Positions 52,592 to 61,983 are shown, numbered from the stretch's first letter. The stretch: DNA of 64,000 nt from Gallaecimonas kandeliae (GCF_030450055.1 NZ_CP118480.1:3223501-3287500); one strand, 5' to 3'. Notes: generated from the sequence alone by a model not told the origin. Made by a program: numbers and translations.

Positions 52592-53848
52592 TCACAGCGC
52601 AGCCGTCTGGGTCAGATAGGCCCTGGCTGCCGCCAAGGCAGGATCGGCCCCCAAAGCATCGGTATCGGCCGGGATCTGCAGGTGGGGCGGCAGGTAATCT
52701 TCCCTGAAGCGGCCATCCAGATGGTACATGCGCTCGAAACCCAGCTCGACGCGGATCTGAGTGCCTTTCAGGGTCACCGCCTTGATACCACCCAGCAGAT
52801 GGGCCATGGGCGCGCCGAAGACCTCGGCCCCCAGGCTCTCCATGCCGATGGTCATACCCTCACCCATGCTGCCGGTCCAGCGTCCAGCCAGTACCACCAC
52901 GGGTTTGCCGTAGAAAGGTTGGCTTGGGTCGGCGTAGGCCTGTTGGAGCGGCGCCTGGTTGTAAGGCAGGCCAGGTTTCTGGACCCGGTAGGCCTGGTAG
53001 GGACGGCGCGCCGTGATGAAGTGGCCCAGGATCGGCTCTGCCACGCCGGTGTTGCCGCCGCTGGGGGTATTACGCAGATCCAAGATGAGGGCCTGGGTGT
53101 CGGTCAACTCGCTGATCGCCTTGTCGAAGAGCTTTGCCGTGTCATCCCTGCCGAGGCTGTTATTAAAACGGATGTATCCCAGCTCGCCGAGGCGCTTGAA
53201 GGACAGCGGCGCCCCGTCCTTGAACCGGTTGATGGCCTGGTAGCTGGCCGCCAGTTGGTGGGTTTGCTGCTCTCCGTTTCGCGCCAGCACCAGGGTCCTC
53301 TCCTGGTTGCGGCGGCCCCCCAAGGCAACGTTAAGGCCGTAATCAAGCTGTTTCTGGCTCATCTCTTGCGCGCGCCGGCCAAACACCTCGGCGGCGGCCT
53401 CGACAGCGGTTTTACCGTCCACGGACAGGATCTCATCGCCGGGCCGGATCCCGGCCAGGAAGGCGGCAGAGCCCGACTTGACGTCCTCGACCAGGAAACG
53501 GCCATTTTGCTGATGGGCCCAGACATCGGAGCCTGTCGGCATGACACTGTAGTCCTGTTCGTCATAGGGGCCGACGTTCAGGTGCGGATCCTGGAAATGG
53601 CGGGTCAGCTGCTGCATCACATCCACCAGCGCCTTTTCGTCCTTGGCCGCCAGGGCCCTGGGCTGAAACTGGCCAAGCAGGCCATCCAAATCCGCCCTTT
53701 CTTGGTAGGCGTATTCGCTGTGCAGCAGCTCGGAAAACGCGTGCCAGGCCTGCTCTGTCGTTGCCTGGGCCTGGTCATGGGATGGGTAAAGGTAGAGGCC
53801 GACCGCTGCGGCCAGGGGAATGGCTAACGCCAGGACTGTTTTTTTCAT
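52592..53848 (-). CDS. S41-family PDZ-containing peptidase
   Basis: The 418-residue protein has an N-terminal signal or anchor (MKKTVLALAIPLAAAVGLYLY), a helical segment, a PDZ domain (about 115-165; SAAFLAGIRPGDEILSVDGKTAV) and the S41 tail-specific protease core. The nucleophile Ser is in GRWTGSMGEGMTIG, preceded by ALILDLRNTPSGGNTGVA. It probably degrades or processes periplasmic proteins; the target is unknown. The 157 bp upstream of it holds only the promoter region. Confidence 0.88.
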   Translation of the reverse strand: MKKTVLALAIPLAAAVGLYLYPSHDQAQATTEQAWHAFSELLHSEYAYQERADLDGLLGQFQPRALAAKDEKALVDVMQQLTRHFQDPHLNVGPYDEQDYSVMPTGSDVWAHQQNGRFLVEDVKSGSAAFLAGIRPGDEILSVDGKTAVEAAAEVFGRRAQEMSQKQLDYGLNVALGGRRNQERTLVLARNGEQQTHQLAASYQAINRFKDGAPLSFKRLGELGYIRFNNSLGRDDTAKLFDKAISELTDTQALILDLRNTPSGGNTGVAEPILGHFITARRPYQAYRVQKPGLPYNQAPLQQAYADPSQPFYGKPVVVLAGRWTGSMGEGMTIGMESLGAEVFGAPMAHLLGGIKAVTLKGTQIRVELGFERMYHLDGRFREDYLPPHLQIPADTDALGADPALAAARAYLTQTAAL

Positions 53849-54005
53849 CTTGTCATATCCCTATGCCATGAGCCGCCACGGGCGAGGCTGAATAAAAAAC
53901 CATTTCCATCATAGGGATAGCACCATTTACCCACAAGAATATTGCAGCTGCCGGCCGGTCTTCTTTGTAACAAAAAGTGGTGATGGGAAGCTGGCGGCAA
54001 GGCGC

Positions 54006-54740
54006 CTATGACTTCCTCAGTGCGACCAACTCCTTCAGGGTCACGAAGCGATACCCCTTGGCCTTGAGCCCCTGGATGATGGCGGGCACGGCCGCCATGG
54101 ACGCCTGGCGGGAGCCGAACATGACGTGCAGCAAGATGATGGAGCCGGGGCGGGCATGGTCCACCACGTAACGGGCGATGGCGGCGCTGTTGCCGGCCAC
54201 CTTGGGGTGGCTGTCCGGCTCCAGGTCCCAGGTGACGGAGAGGATGTCGTGGCGGGCCAGGAACCAGGGCAGCACCCAGAGCTTCTTGCCGTAAGGAGGC
54301 CGGAAGTAGATGGGGCCCTGGTAACCGGCCTGGCGGATCAGGGCATTGGTGCGCTCCAGCTCCTCTTTTACGGCGGCGGGGCTCATCAACACCATACGTT
54401 GGTGGCTGTAGCTGTGGTTGCCGAGTTGGTGGCCGGCCTTGGCTATGAGTTTGGCCTCCAGGGGGTGGGCTTCTATGGCCGAGCCCACCAGGAAGAAGCT
54501 GGCCTTGACGCCCTGGGCGGCCAGGGTCTTGAGCAGGGCCTGGGTATAGCCCGGGCTGGGGCCGTCGTCGAAGGTCAGGGCCACGACCTTCTGGTCGGTG
54601 TCCACCCTGTCCACCAAGTCGCCGAACAGCTGGAAATGCCGGCTGCGGGCCAGCTGCCAGGCCCCGAACAGGCCCAACAACAGCAGCAACAAGAAAAGCA
54701 ATGCCGTACCCAGGCGCATTAGGATGGTCCTCCTGCTCAC
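54006..54740 (-). CDS. Polysaccharide deacetylase (CE4)-like protein
   Basis: The 244-residue protein has one N-terminal membrane segment (ALLFLLLLLLGLFGAW) and a NodB/CE4 domain: TFDDGPS (metal Asp), HSYSH (metal His pair), RPPYG and LLHVMF near the C-terminus. Such enzymes remove acetyl groups from peptidoglycan or chitin-like sugars. I chose GTG 54740 with AAGGAG upstream; ATG 54719 after AGGAGGACC is the alternative, differing by seven residues. Confidence 0.85.
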   Translation of the reverse strand: MSRRTILMRLGTALLFLLLLLLGLFGAWQLARSRHFQLFGDLVDRVDTDQKVVALTFDDGPSPGYTQALLKTLAAQGVKASFFLVGSAIEAHPLEAKLIAKAGHQLGNHSYSHQRMVLMSPAAVKEELERTNALIRQAGYQGPIYFRPPYGKKLWVLPWFLARHDILSVTWDLEPDSHPKVAGNSAAIARYVVDHARPGSIILLHVMFGSRQASMAAVPAIIQGLKAKGYRFVTLKELVALRKS

Positions 54741-54820
54741 TCCGTCGGCTCCTTTATTGTGGTCCATTGGCAGCGACCTTAAGGCCAAAAGAGGAAACAA
54801 GGCCTTAACAGTCCGGGCAC

Positions 54821-54849
54821 AAAAAAACCCGGCCTTGAGCCGGGTTTTT
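54821..54849 (-). terminator. Terminator of fkpA
   Basis: A7-CCCGGC-CTTGA-GCCGGG-T5; in the minus direction it ends fkpA. Confidence 0.87.
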
Positions 54850-54865
54850 CTTGAAAGACAGCAGC

Positions 54866-55675
54866 TTACTTGCCGGTGTCGGCAGCCTTGGCGGCTTCAG
54901 TCTTCTTGGCGTCTTCGGTCTTGTCGGCCGGCTTCTGATCGCCGATGCCCAGCAGTTCCACTTCGAACACCAGGGTGGAGTTCGGCGGTATGGTCTGCAT
55001 GTCACGCTCGCCGTAGGCCAGGTTGGCGGGGATCACGAAGCGGTACTTGGAGCCGACGGTCATCAGCTGAACGCCTTCGGTCCAACCGGGGATGACGCGG
55101 TTCAGGGCGAAAGTGATCGGCTCGCCGCGGTCATAGGAGCTGTCGAACTGGGTACCGTCGATCAGGGTGCCCTTGTAGTTGACGGTGACCTTGTCGGTGG
55201 CCTTGGGATGCTCGCCGGTGCCTTCTTTCAGCACTTCGTACTGCAGGCCGGAAGCGGTGACCTTCACGCCCTCTTTCTTGGCGTTGTCGGCCAGGTATTT
55301 CTCACCGGCAGCCTTGTTCTTCTCGGCTTCAGCCTTGGCTTTGGCGGCCATCTTCTCGGAGGCTTCCTTGTCCAGGGCCTGGAGCTGGGCGGTGATGGTC
55401 TTCTTGTCCAGTTGGTTCTTGCCGTGGATACCGTCGGTGAAGCCGGCGACAACCAGTTCTTTGTCCAGCTTGATGCCCAGCTCTTCCTGCTTGGTCATGG
55501 TCTTGCTGATGTACTCGGCGATGCTGGCACCGATGGCATAGGCTTGCTTGGACTGGTCGGTTTCCAGTTTGACCGGGGCGTCAGCAGCCTTGTCGGTTTT
55601 TTCTTCTTTTTGTTGACAGGCTGTCACTGCCAGAACGAAGGCAGGGATCACCGCCAGTTTAAACCAGGGTTTCAT
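54866..55675 (-). CDS. fkpA: FKBP-type peptidyl-prolyl isomerase FkpA
   Basis: The 269-residue protein helps folding in the periplasm. It has an N-terminal helical dimerisation domain (KQAYAIGASIAEYISKTM and following) and a C-terminal FKBP domain (VTVNYKGTLIDGTQFDSSYDRGEPITF, VIPGWTEGVQLM, IPPNSTLVFEVELL). Unlike E. coli FkpA the signal ends in VTAC, a lipobox, so it may be lipid-anchored. GAGGAGTAACT precedes ATG 55675. SlyX lies just beyond the divergent WD40 gene. Confidence 0.93.
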   Translation of the reverse strand: MKPWFKLAVIPAFVLAVTACQQKEEKTDKAADAPVKLETDQSKQAYAIGASIAEYISKTMTKQEELGIKLDKELVVAGFTDGIHGKNQLDKKTITAQLQALDKEASEKMAAKAKAEAEKNKAAGEKYLADNAKKEGVKVTASGLQYEVLKEGTGEHPKATDKVTVNYKGTLIDGTQFDSSYDRGEPITFALNRVIPGWTEGVQLMTVGSKYRFVIPANLAYGERDMQTIPPNSTLVFEVELLGIGDQKPADKTEDAKKTEAAKAADTGK

Positions 55676-55761
55676 AGTTACTCCTCATGGAAAAGGGACC
55701 ATCCCCTTTCGTCTTTGGTAAAGTCTTTATACTAAACACAAATCCCGGCAAGATTGAATCC

Positions 55762-56838
55762 ATGGCCAGAGTCCTTTTTGTGTGCATTTTGTTCCTGTTT
55801 GGCTGCGCACCCCAGGAAAAGCCCCTGACCCGCATCCAGGCCACAGGCAACGGCGCCTACAGCGGCGACATCAGCGAGGACGGCCACCTGGCCACCATCA
55901 GCGGCGACCCCGAAGGGGTGCTGGTCTGGGACCTGGAAAGCAACAAGGCGCTCTACAGGTTACAGATGAACGTCGCCCCACCCAGCCAGGCCGAACTGAC
56001 CCGCGGCGGCTACAAGCCCGACGAGCGCCTGCCTCCAGAGCCCCTGCCGGTGACCCTGACCCGCTTTTCCGAGAACGGCGACTACCTGGTGACGGCAGAC
56101 CAGACCCGTTTGGCCCTCTGGCAGGTCAAGGACGGCCAGAACCTCGGTTTCTGGCAGGCCTCCAGCCTGGAGGGCAAGGCCCGCGTGGACGAGCCCGGCG
56201 CCAGCCAAGTGCAGGGCATTCGCGACGTCGCCGTCAGCGACGGCGGCAACTTCATCGCCTTTGCCAGGGCCGACGGCATAGTGGTGCACTTCAACCGCAT
56301 CACGGGCCGCCGCCTGGAGTTCCTCGGCCACCGCCAGAAGGTCAATTCCATCGCCATGTCCGCCAACGGCCTCTATGTGCTGTCCGGCGGCAACGACCAT
56401 CGTGCCCTGCTGTGGAACAGTCAGACCGGCCAAGTGGTGCGAGAGTTCCCTGCCGATGGCAGAGTCGTGATGGTGGCCATGACGGCCGACGGCCGCTACG
56501 CCCTGGTGGACGACGCCAGCAACGAGGCCAGCATCTGGGACATCAGGACAGGCAAAATCAAGCTCAAACTGGCTACCAAGGCCAAGCAGCAACTCTTCAC
56601 CACGGCCCGCTTCAGTAGCGACGACAAACTGCTGCTCACCGGCGGCGCCGGCCGCGAGCTGATGCTCTGGGATCTGGCAACGGGCCAGCGGCGCTGGGAG
56701 CTGCGGGTAGGAGTGGCCGAGGACTACAGGCCGCGTTCCGCCGTGGTCTATGGCGCCGGCTTTGCCAAGGACAGGGTCTATTCGGTAAGCTCCGCCGGCC
56801 TCATTGAAGCCTGGCCCTTGGAGAAGCCCCATGACTGA
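55762..56838 (+). CDS. WD40-repeat lipoprotein
   Basis: The 358-residue protein starts with a lipoprotein signal (MARVLFVCILFLFGCAPQ; lipobox LFGC) and has about six WD40-type blades (for example HRQKVNSIAMSANGLYVLSGG, then LLWNSQTGQVV; and LMLWDLATGQ). WD40 propellers are protein-protein scaffolds; the partner is not known. ATG 55762 is chosen so that the signal peptide begins the protein. Its last codons overlap slyX by eight bases, so they are coupled. It lies between fkpA and slyX, which are adjacent in E. coli. Confidence 0.87.
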   Translation: MARVLFVCILFLFGCAPQEKPLTRIQATGNGAYSGDISEDGHLATISGDPEGVLVWDLESNKALYRLQMNVAPPSQAELTRGGYKPDERLPPEPLPVTLTRFSENGDYLVTADQTRLALWQVKDGQNLGFWQASSLEGKARVDEPGASQVQGIRDVAVSDGGNFIAFARADGIVVHFNRITGRRLEFLGHRQKVNSIAMSANGLYVLSGGNDHRALLWNSQTGQVVREFPADGRVVMVAMTADGRYALVDDASNEASIWDIRTGKIKLKLATKAKQQLFTTARFSSDDKLLLTGGAGRELMLWDLATGQRRWELRVGVAEDYRPRSAVVYGAGFAKDRVYSVSSAGLIEAWPLEKPHD

Positions 56839-57037
56839 AGACCGTTTTGCCGACCTTGAAAGCCGCCTGGCCTTCCAGGAAGCGGCTTTGCACGAGCTGT
56901 CCGACGAGATGGCGGCCCTGCAGCAAATTGTGGAGAAGCAGCGCCAGCAGCTGGCCCAATTGGCCAGGAAGATGAAGGGGCTGCACGGCAGCCAGGTGGC
57001 GGGGGAGCACGAGGAAACGCCGCCGCCCCATTACTGA
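56831..57037 (+). CDS. slyX: SlyX-like protein
   Basis: The 68-residue coiled-coil protein carries the SlyX pattern RFADLESRLAFQEAALHELSDEM and QQLAQLARKMKGL, ending in PPPHY. The function of SlyX is not established. ATG 56831 overlaps the WD40 gene by eight bases. Gene order with fkpA, yheV and yheS is the conserved gammaproteobacterial block. Confidence 0.93.
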   Translation: MTEDRFADLESRLAFQEAALHELSDEMAALQQIVEKQRQQLAQLARKMKGLHGSQVAGEHEETPPPHY

Positions 57038-57043
57038 TACGCA

Positions 57044-57066
57044 AAGGCCCCGCTTTGCGGGGCCTT
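57044..57066. terminator. Terminator between slyX and yheV
   Basis: AAGGCCCCGC-TTT-GCGGGGCCTT lies six bases past the slyX stop and near the yheV stop; the T tract is short on both sides. Confidence 0.65.
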
Positions 57067-57092
57067 CTGCCAGGGGCAGGGGCAAGGGGCTC

Positions 57093-57293
57093 TTACTGGG
57101 GCTTGAAGATGCCGATGATCTGTTCCTTGTCGCCCTTGGCGGCGCTCTCGGCGTCGCGGCTGGCCTGGGTCTGCTTGTAGCCGCAGGCCACGCACTCGAT
57201 GCGCTCGACATTGTTCTCTATGACCAGTTGGACGCTGTCCTGCTCCTGGCACTGAGGGCACTTGGCTCCGGCGATGAAACGACGCTTTGCCAT
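57093..57293 (-). CDS. yheV: YheV-like zinc-ribbon protein (DUF2387)
   Basis: The 66-residue protein has two Cys pairs (CPQC and CVAC) that form a small zinc ribbon, in MAKRRFIAGAKCPQCQEQD and VERIECVACGYKQTQ. It matches the YheV family, of unknown function. ATG 57293 is chosen because the family starts with MAKRRFIAGA. It is divergent from yheS with 53 bp between, as in E. coli. Confidence 0.9.
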   Translation of the reverse strand: MAKRRFIAGAKCPQCQEQDSVQLVIENNVERIECVACGYKQTQASRDAESAAKGDKEQIIGIFKPQ

Positions 57294-57346
57294 ACTGACT
57301 CCCAACCTTGTAGCATTGCCGACATCACGGCAGACGTAGGCCACAC

Positions 57347-59266
57347 ATGATACACCTTCAAGACCTGCAATTGATCCGCGGCGGGCAGAAACTCTTCGAA
57401 CAAGCCAACCTCACAGTCCACGCCGGCCAGCGGGTCGGCCTGGTGGGGGCCAACGGCTGCGGCAAGTCCACCCTCTTCGCCTTGCTGCGCGGTGAGCTGG
57501 AGCTGGACGGCGGCGACGCGAGGCTCCCCGCCAACTGGACCATTGCCTCGGTCAAGCAGGAAACCCCGGCCCTGCAAAAGCCCGCCATCGACTATGTGAT
57601 CGACGGCGACCAGCATTACCGTGACCTGGAAGCCAGGCTCGCCAAGGCCCAGGAAAAGGACGACGGCGAGGCCATGGCCCGCATCATGGGCGAGCTGGAA
57701 ACGGCCGGCGGCTACGACATCCGCGCCCGGGCCGGCGCCCTGCTCCACGGCCTCGGTTTCAAGGCAGGGGACGAACAAAGGCCGGTATCGGACTTCTCGG
57801 GCGGCTGGCGCATGCGCCTCAACCTGGCCCAGGCGCTGATCTGCCCCTCGGATCTCTTGCTGCTGGACGAACCCACCAACCACCTGGATCTGGACGCCGT
57901 CTTCTGGCTGGCCGACTGGCTGCTGGGCTACAAGGGCACCCTGCTGCTGATCTCCCACGACCGGGACTTCCTCGACGAAGTGGTGACCCACATAGTGCAG
58001 GTGGAGAACCGGCAGTTGAACGCCTATACGGGCAACTACGAGAGCTTCGAGCGCCAGCGCGCCGCCCGCCTGGCCCAGCAACAGGCGATGTTCGAGCGCC
58101 AGCAGAGCCAGCGCGCCCACCTGCAGAGCTTCATCGACCGCTTCAAGGCCAAGGCCACCAAGGCCCGCCAGGCCCAGAGCCGTATCAAGGCCCTGGAACG
58201 CATGGAGGTGCTGCAGGCCGCCCACGTGGACAGCCCCTTCAGCTTCCAGTTCGAGAACGCCGCCACCCTGCCCTCGCCGCTGTTGGCCATCGACAAGGTG
58301 CGCCTCGGCTACGGCGACAAGGCTATCCTGGAGAACGTCAGCCTGCGGCTGCAACCCGGTGAGCGCATCGGCCTGCTGGGCCCCAACGGCGCCGGCAAGT
58401 CCACCCTCATCAAGTTCCTGGCCGGCGAGCTCGAGCCCCTTGGCGGCGACATCACCCCGGCCCAGGGCCTCAAGGTGGGCTATTTCGCCCAGCACCAGCT
58501 GGAATACCTGGACGCGGGCGCCTCTGCCCTGCTGCACCTGCAGCGCCTGGCCCCCCAGGCCCGCGAGCAGGAACTGCGGGACTTCCTCGGCCATTTCGAT
58601 TTTCGCGGCGACAAGGCCCTGGAACCCATAGCGCCCTTCTCCGGCGGTGAGAAGGCGCGCCTGGCCCTGGCCCTGATCGTCTGGCAGCGCCCCAACCTGC
58701 TGCTGCTGGACGAACCCACCAACCACCTGGATCTCGAGATGCGCGAGGCCCTGACCCTGGCGTTGCAGGACTTCGACGGCGCCATGGTGATCGTCTCCCA
58801 CGACCGCCACCTGCTGCGCACCACCACCGACCAGTTCCTGCGGGTTTCCCACGGCCAGGTGGCCCCCTTCGACGGCGATCTCGACGACTACCACAAGTGG
58901 CTCAAGGAGCAGGACAGGGCCCAGAACCAGGGCCTGCAAGAGGCGGAGGCCAAGGGCCACTCGGCCGCGTCCCGCAAGGACCGCAAGCGCCTGGAGGCTG
59001 AACACAGGACCAAGACCAGGCCCCTCAAGCAGAAGCTCGACAAGCTCGACCAGGCCATGGGCAAGCTGTCCGAAAAGCTCGCCGCCATCGAGAGCCGCCT
59101 GGGCGAGGCCGACATCTACGAGGCCGCCAACAAGGCGGAGCTGACCCAGCTCCTCAAGGAGCAAGGCGACCTCAAGGCCGAACTGGAGACGGTGGAGCTG
59201 GACTGGATGGGACTTACCGAAGAACTGGAGGCCCTGGATAACGCCTTCGAGGAGCAGTTCTCATGA
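57347..59266 (+). CDS. yheS: ABC-F family ATPase YheS
   Basis: The 639-residue protein has two ABC ATPase domains (Walker A GANGCGKST near 33 and GPNGAGKST near 347; signatures DFSGGWRMRLNLAQ and PFSGGEKARLALA) joined by the long linker typical of ABC-F proteins. It has no membrane segments. ABC-F proteins act on ribosomes; YheS in E. coli affects nascent-chain arrest. The coiled C-terminal extension (KLDKLDQAMGKLSEKLAAIE) is present. The next gene overlaps its stop. Confidence 0.95.
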   Translation: MIHLQDLQLIRGGQKLFEQANLTVHAGQRVGLVGANGCGKSTLFALLRGELELDGGDARLPANWTIASVKQETPALQKPAIDYVIDGDQHYRDLEARLAKAQEKDDGEAMARIMGELETAGGYDIRARAGALLHGLGFKAGDEQRPVSDFSGGWRMRLNLAQALICPSDLLLLDEPTNHLDLDAVFWLADWLLGYKGTLLLISHDRDFLDEVVTHIVQVENRQLNAYTGNYESFERQRAARLAQQQAMFERQQSQRAHLQSFIDRFKAKATKARQAQSRIKALERMEVLQAAHVDSPFSFQFENAATLPSPLLAIDKVRLGYGDKAILENVSLRLQPGERIGLLGPNGAGKSTLIKFLAGELEPLGGDITPAQGLKVGYFAQHQLEYLDAGASALLHLQRLAPQAREQELRDFLGHFDFRGDKALEPIAPFSGGEKARLALALIVWQRPNLLLLDEPTNHLDLEMREALTLALQDFDGAMVIVSHDRHLLRTTTDQFLRVSHGQVAPFDGDLDDYHKWLKEQDRAQNQGLQEAEAKGHSAASRKDRKRLEAEHRTKTRPLKQKLDKLDQAMGKLSEKLAAIESRLGEADIYEAANKAELTQLLKEQGDLKAELETVELDWMGLTEELEALDNAFEEQFS

Positions 59267-59679
59267 GCGAGACCTTCTGGGACTACTGCCTGCTGCACTA
59301 CCCCCAGTGGGAGCAGCAGCTGCTGGCCTGGCAGGACAGCCACGAGTTGGATGTGAACCTCTACCTGCTGGCCGCCTGGCTGGACGAGGAAGAGCTGTTC
59401 CTGGAACAGGCCACCTGGCTGGCCTTGCTGGCCGAGAGCCGCCGCATCCAGGCCCAGTGGCTGGGGCCCTTCCGGGCCCTGCGCCTGTCCCTCAAAGCAG
59501 AGGTCGGCGAGGAGCGCTACCAGGAGCTCAAGACCATGGAGCTGCGCCTGGAAAAAGAGGCCCAACGCCAGTACCAGGCCCTGGTGGGCCGGGACAAGAG
59601 CGCCCAGGACTACCCCCAAAACAAAGCGGCAGGTCCGAAGAACCTGCCGCGTCTCAAGGCGCTTTACCAGCTGCCTTAG
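59263..59679 (+). CDS. TIGR02444/DUF2390 family protein
   Basis: The 138-residue protein has the pattern FWDYCLLHYPQWEQQLLAWQDSHELDVNLYLLAAWLDEE that is typical of TIGR02444, then WLGPFRALRLSLK and YQELKTMELRLEKEAQ. It is often found directly after yheS in gammaproteobacteria. The function is unknown. ATG 59263 overlaps the yheS TGA (ATGA), showing coupling. Confidence 0.9.
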   Translation: MSETFWDYCLLHYPQWEQQLLAWQDSHELDVNLYLLAAWLDEEELFLEQATWLALLAESRRIQAQWLGPFRALRLSLKAEVGEERYQELKTMELRLEKEAQRQYQALVGRDKSAQDYPQNKAAGPKNLPRLKALYQLP

Positions 59680-60023
59680 AAGGCGGAAAGGGCCTCGTCG
59701 AAGGCTTGCTTCCTTTCGCCGGCCGGCAGGGCACGCAGCTTGGTGACGGTCATCACAGACAGGCGCACCACAGAGCCCTGGTAGGGCTTGTTGCCCTGGA
59801 AGTCCCACTGGGCCTTGGCCACTTCGGCGGGCTGGGTCAGCAGCACAGCGCAGTCATGGCGGCTGGGGGTTGAGCCCAGCTTGGCGGCGTAGGCCTGCAG
59901 GTAACGGCTTTCCTGGCCGGCCTTGGCCTCGGCGCAGTACTGGCTGTTGGAATAAGTCACCTGGTCGGCATTAGCCTGGGCGACGGCGGCAAGGGCGAGA
60001 ACGGCGAAGATGCTGGCTTTCAT
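59676..60023 (-). CDS. Small secreted hypothetical protein
   Basis: The 115-residue product has a signal peptide (MKASIFAVLALAAVAQANA) and a short mature part with two cysteines (YCAEAK and DCAVLL) that could form a disulfide. I recognise no family. ATG 60023 has GGAG six bases upstream; an ATG one codon earlier is the alternative. It overlaps the TIGR02444 gene's stop by four bases on the opposite strand. Confidence 0.7.
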   Translation of the reverse strand: MKASIFAVLALAAVAQANADQVTYSNSQYCAEAKAGQESRYLQAYAAKLGSTPSRHDCAVLLTQPAEVAKAQWDFQGNKPYQGSVVRLSVMTVTKLRALPAGERKQAFDEALSAF

Positions 60024-60149
60024 CATGGGCTCCAAAATAGGCAAAAAAGGTAGGTCAACCGAAACTGCGCACAGCTTAGGCAAGCCCCATGACAGCCCCG
60101 TGATGTTCAGCCTTAACTTTCTTGCCCGCACCCATCAGTTTTTCTCATA

Positions 60150-61244
60150 TCAGACCTTGATGAAGATCCGGCGCCGGTAGAGCCAGGCCAGCACCAGCCA
60201 TTGCACGGCCAGCAGCCCCAGGGCCGCGGCCAGGGGCTGGGCCCCGGCCGGCAAGGCCGCTATCCACTGGCCGGCGATGCTGCTCACCAGGTGCGGCCAG
60301 TCGAAGAGGCTGGAGGCCAGGTAGATGCAGATGGCGTTGGCGCCGATGACGGCGAAGAAGGTGCCGAGCCGCTTCATGCCCAGTACGTCCACCAAGGCAT
60401 AGAAGAGGGCCAGCAGCAGGGCGCTCCAGCCGCAGGTCACCAGCACGAAGCTCGAGGTCCAGAGGGTCTTGTTCAGCGGCAGCCAGGACGACCAGCAGTA
60501 GCCCAGGGCCAGGGCCAGCAGGCCGCCCAGCACCAGGCCGCCGACCTTGGCCCCCTCCCCTGGCGCCCGCTTCAGCCAGCGCCCGGCCAGGCCCCCCAGC
60601 AAAGCGTTGACGATGGCCGGCAGTGTGGACAGCAGCCCCTCGGGATCGGCCGGCATCTGGTGGTAATGGATCCCCGGCAGCAGCTGTTGGTCCACCCAGG
60701 CGTTGGGGGTAGTTGCCGGGTCGTCCCAATGGCCGCCAAGGATGGCCCAGTAACCCAGCAGCAGCACGGCAGAGACGGCCAACTGTACCCGCCAGCCCCA
60801 GTGCCAGCTGATCAGGGCGGCAAAGAACCAGGCCAGGCCGATGCGCCCCAGCACTGAGGCGAAGCGCACTTCGTCCCAGTGGGCCGGCAGGCCGGTGCCC
60901 CAACCGTGGTTGTAGAGAATGCCCAGCAGCAGCAAGAGCCCGAGGCGGCGCAATGCCCCCTGGTAGGCGACCTTGCGCTCGGCCCAGGGCCGGCCCCGCA
61001 GCGACTGCCCCGCCAGCCCCAGGGTGACGCCGGACAGGAAGATGAACAGCGGGAAGATGCCGTCGTAGGCGGTAAAGCCGTGCCAGGCAGAGTGCTGCAT
61101 CTGGGCCTCCAGCGGGGGCCAGAGCGGCCAGCCGGTGAGCCGGTAGAGGGCGCCGAACAAGAGCTCGCCGCCGAGGATCCAGAACATGTCGAAACCGCGC
61201 AGGGCGTCGACGGCCAACAGGCGGGCCTTGGGGGCTGTGGACAT
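60150..61244 (-). CDS. NagX/HGSNAT-like acyltransferase-family membrane protein
   Basis: The 364-residue inner-membrane protein has about ten hydrophobic segments and an N-terminal LAVDALRGFDMFWILGGELLF plus FTAYDGIFPLFIFLSGVTLGL, the marks of the heparan-alpha-glucosaminide N-acetyltransferase-like (NagX, DUF5009) group. These may acetylate sugars on the periplasmic side; the substrate here is unknown. AAGAGG precedes ATG 61244. Confidence 0.85.
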   Translation of the reverse strand: MSTAPKARLLAVDALRGFDMFWILGGELLFGALYRLTGWPLWPPLEAQMQHSAWHGFTAYDGIFPLFIFLSGVTLGLAGQSLRGRPWAERKVAYQGALRRLGLLLLLGILYNHGWGTGLPAHWDEVRFASVLGRIGLAWFFAALISWHWGWRVQLAVSAVLLLGYWAILGGHWDDPATTPNAWVDQQLLPGIHYHQMPADPEGLLSTLPAIVNALLGGLAGRWLKRAPGEGAKVGGLVLGGLLALALGYCWSSWLPLNKTLWTSSFVLVTCGWSALLLALFYALVDVLGMKRLGTFFAVIGANAICIYLASSLFDWPHLVSSIAGQWIAALPAGAQPLAAALGLLAVQWLVLAWLYRRRIFIKV

Positions 61245-61412
61245 GGCAGCCTCTTCTTGGAGTCGGAAAGACCAGAGTGACAGCGCTGTCTTTTCATTGC
61301 AAGCCTGACATTTCCTTCCCCAATGCCCTGACACTTCTTAACCCTGGCTCCCCATTTGCTGGCCTCTTGCCGCCCTAGGATGGAGGCATTCCCAGGCAAG
61401 TGGAGAAGGCAG

Positions 61413-61855
61413 ATGATCCGTATGATGCAGACGGCGCGGGACCTCAACGCCGTCCAGGCCTGTGGCGGGCCGCGTCAAAGCAAGCGCTGGCTTTCATGGA
61501 CCTGGCAAGCCGGGAGCAGGAGCTTTGCTGGTTGAGTGAAGGCGTCCTGCCCCAGGGGGAAGCCTGGATCTTCGACGACGGCGAGGTGCGCGGCGCCATG
61601 TTGCTGGGGGAAAACCAGCTGTACGGCTTCTGTGTCGCTCCCGGGGCCCGGGGCCGCGGCATAGGCTCGGCGTTGCTGGCCTTCGCCCAGGTCCAGCGTG
61701 ACCTGCTGCGGCTCTGCCCCTATGTACAGCAACAAGGCATCGCCTTCCTGCGCCGCCGCGGCTTCAGGACCATCGCCAAACAGCTGGACGAGCGCAGCGG
61801 CAGGCCCCGGCTGATGATGGTGGCCGCCCCTAGCCAGGGCTACTTCAGCGGCTAA
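61413..61855 (+). pseudogene. GNAT acetyltransferase with a probable -1 frameshift
   Basis: ATG 61413 behind GGAGAAGGCAG starts MIRMMQTARDLNAVQA, which aligns with MIRNLQGPEDSAAVLRL of the next gene. Near 61460 the frame must shift by one base to continue as LWRAASKQALAFMDLASREQ and the GNAT core FCVAPGARGRGIGSALLAFAQ. Without the shift it soon stops. A missing C at GGCCTGTGG is enough. An uninterrupted reading from GTG 61400 exists but its N-terminal residues do not match. Either the gene is broken, or the base is a sequencing error. Confidence 0.7.
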
Positions 61856-61983
61856 ATGGTTTTTGGTTACAGGCTGTTTCCACAGGCCGCCTTTGACACA
61901 CTTCCTGACGTACGGCCGTTGAAATACACCGCCTTCCTCCCCTAAATGGCGGCAGGGATCATCTTGGAAGGAGTGATGTAGTA

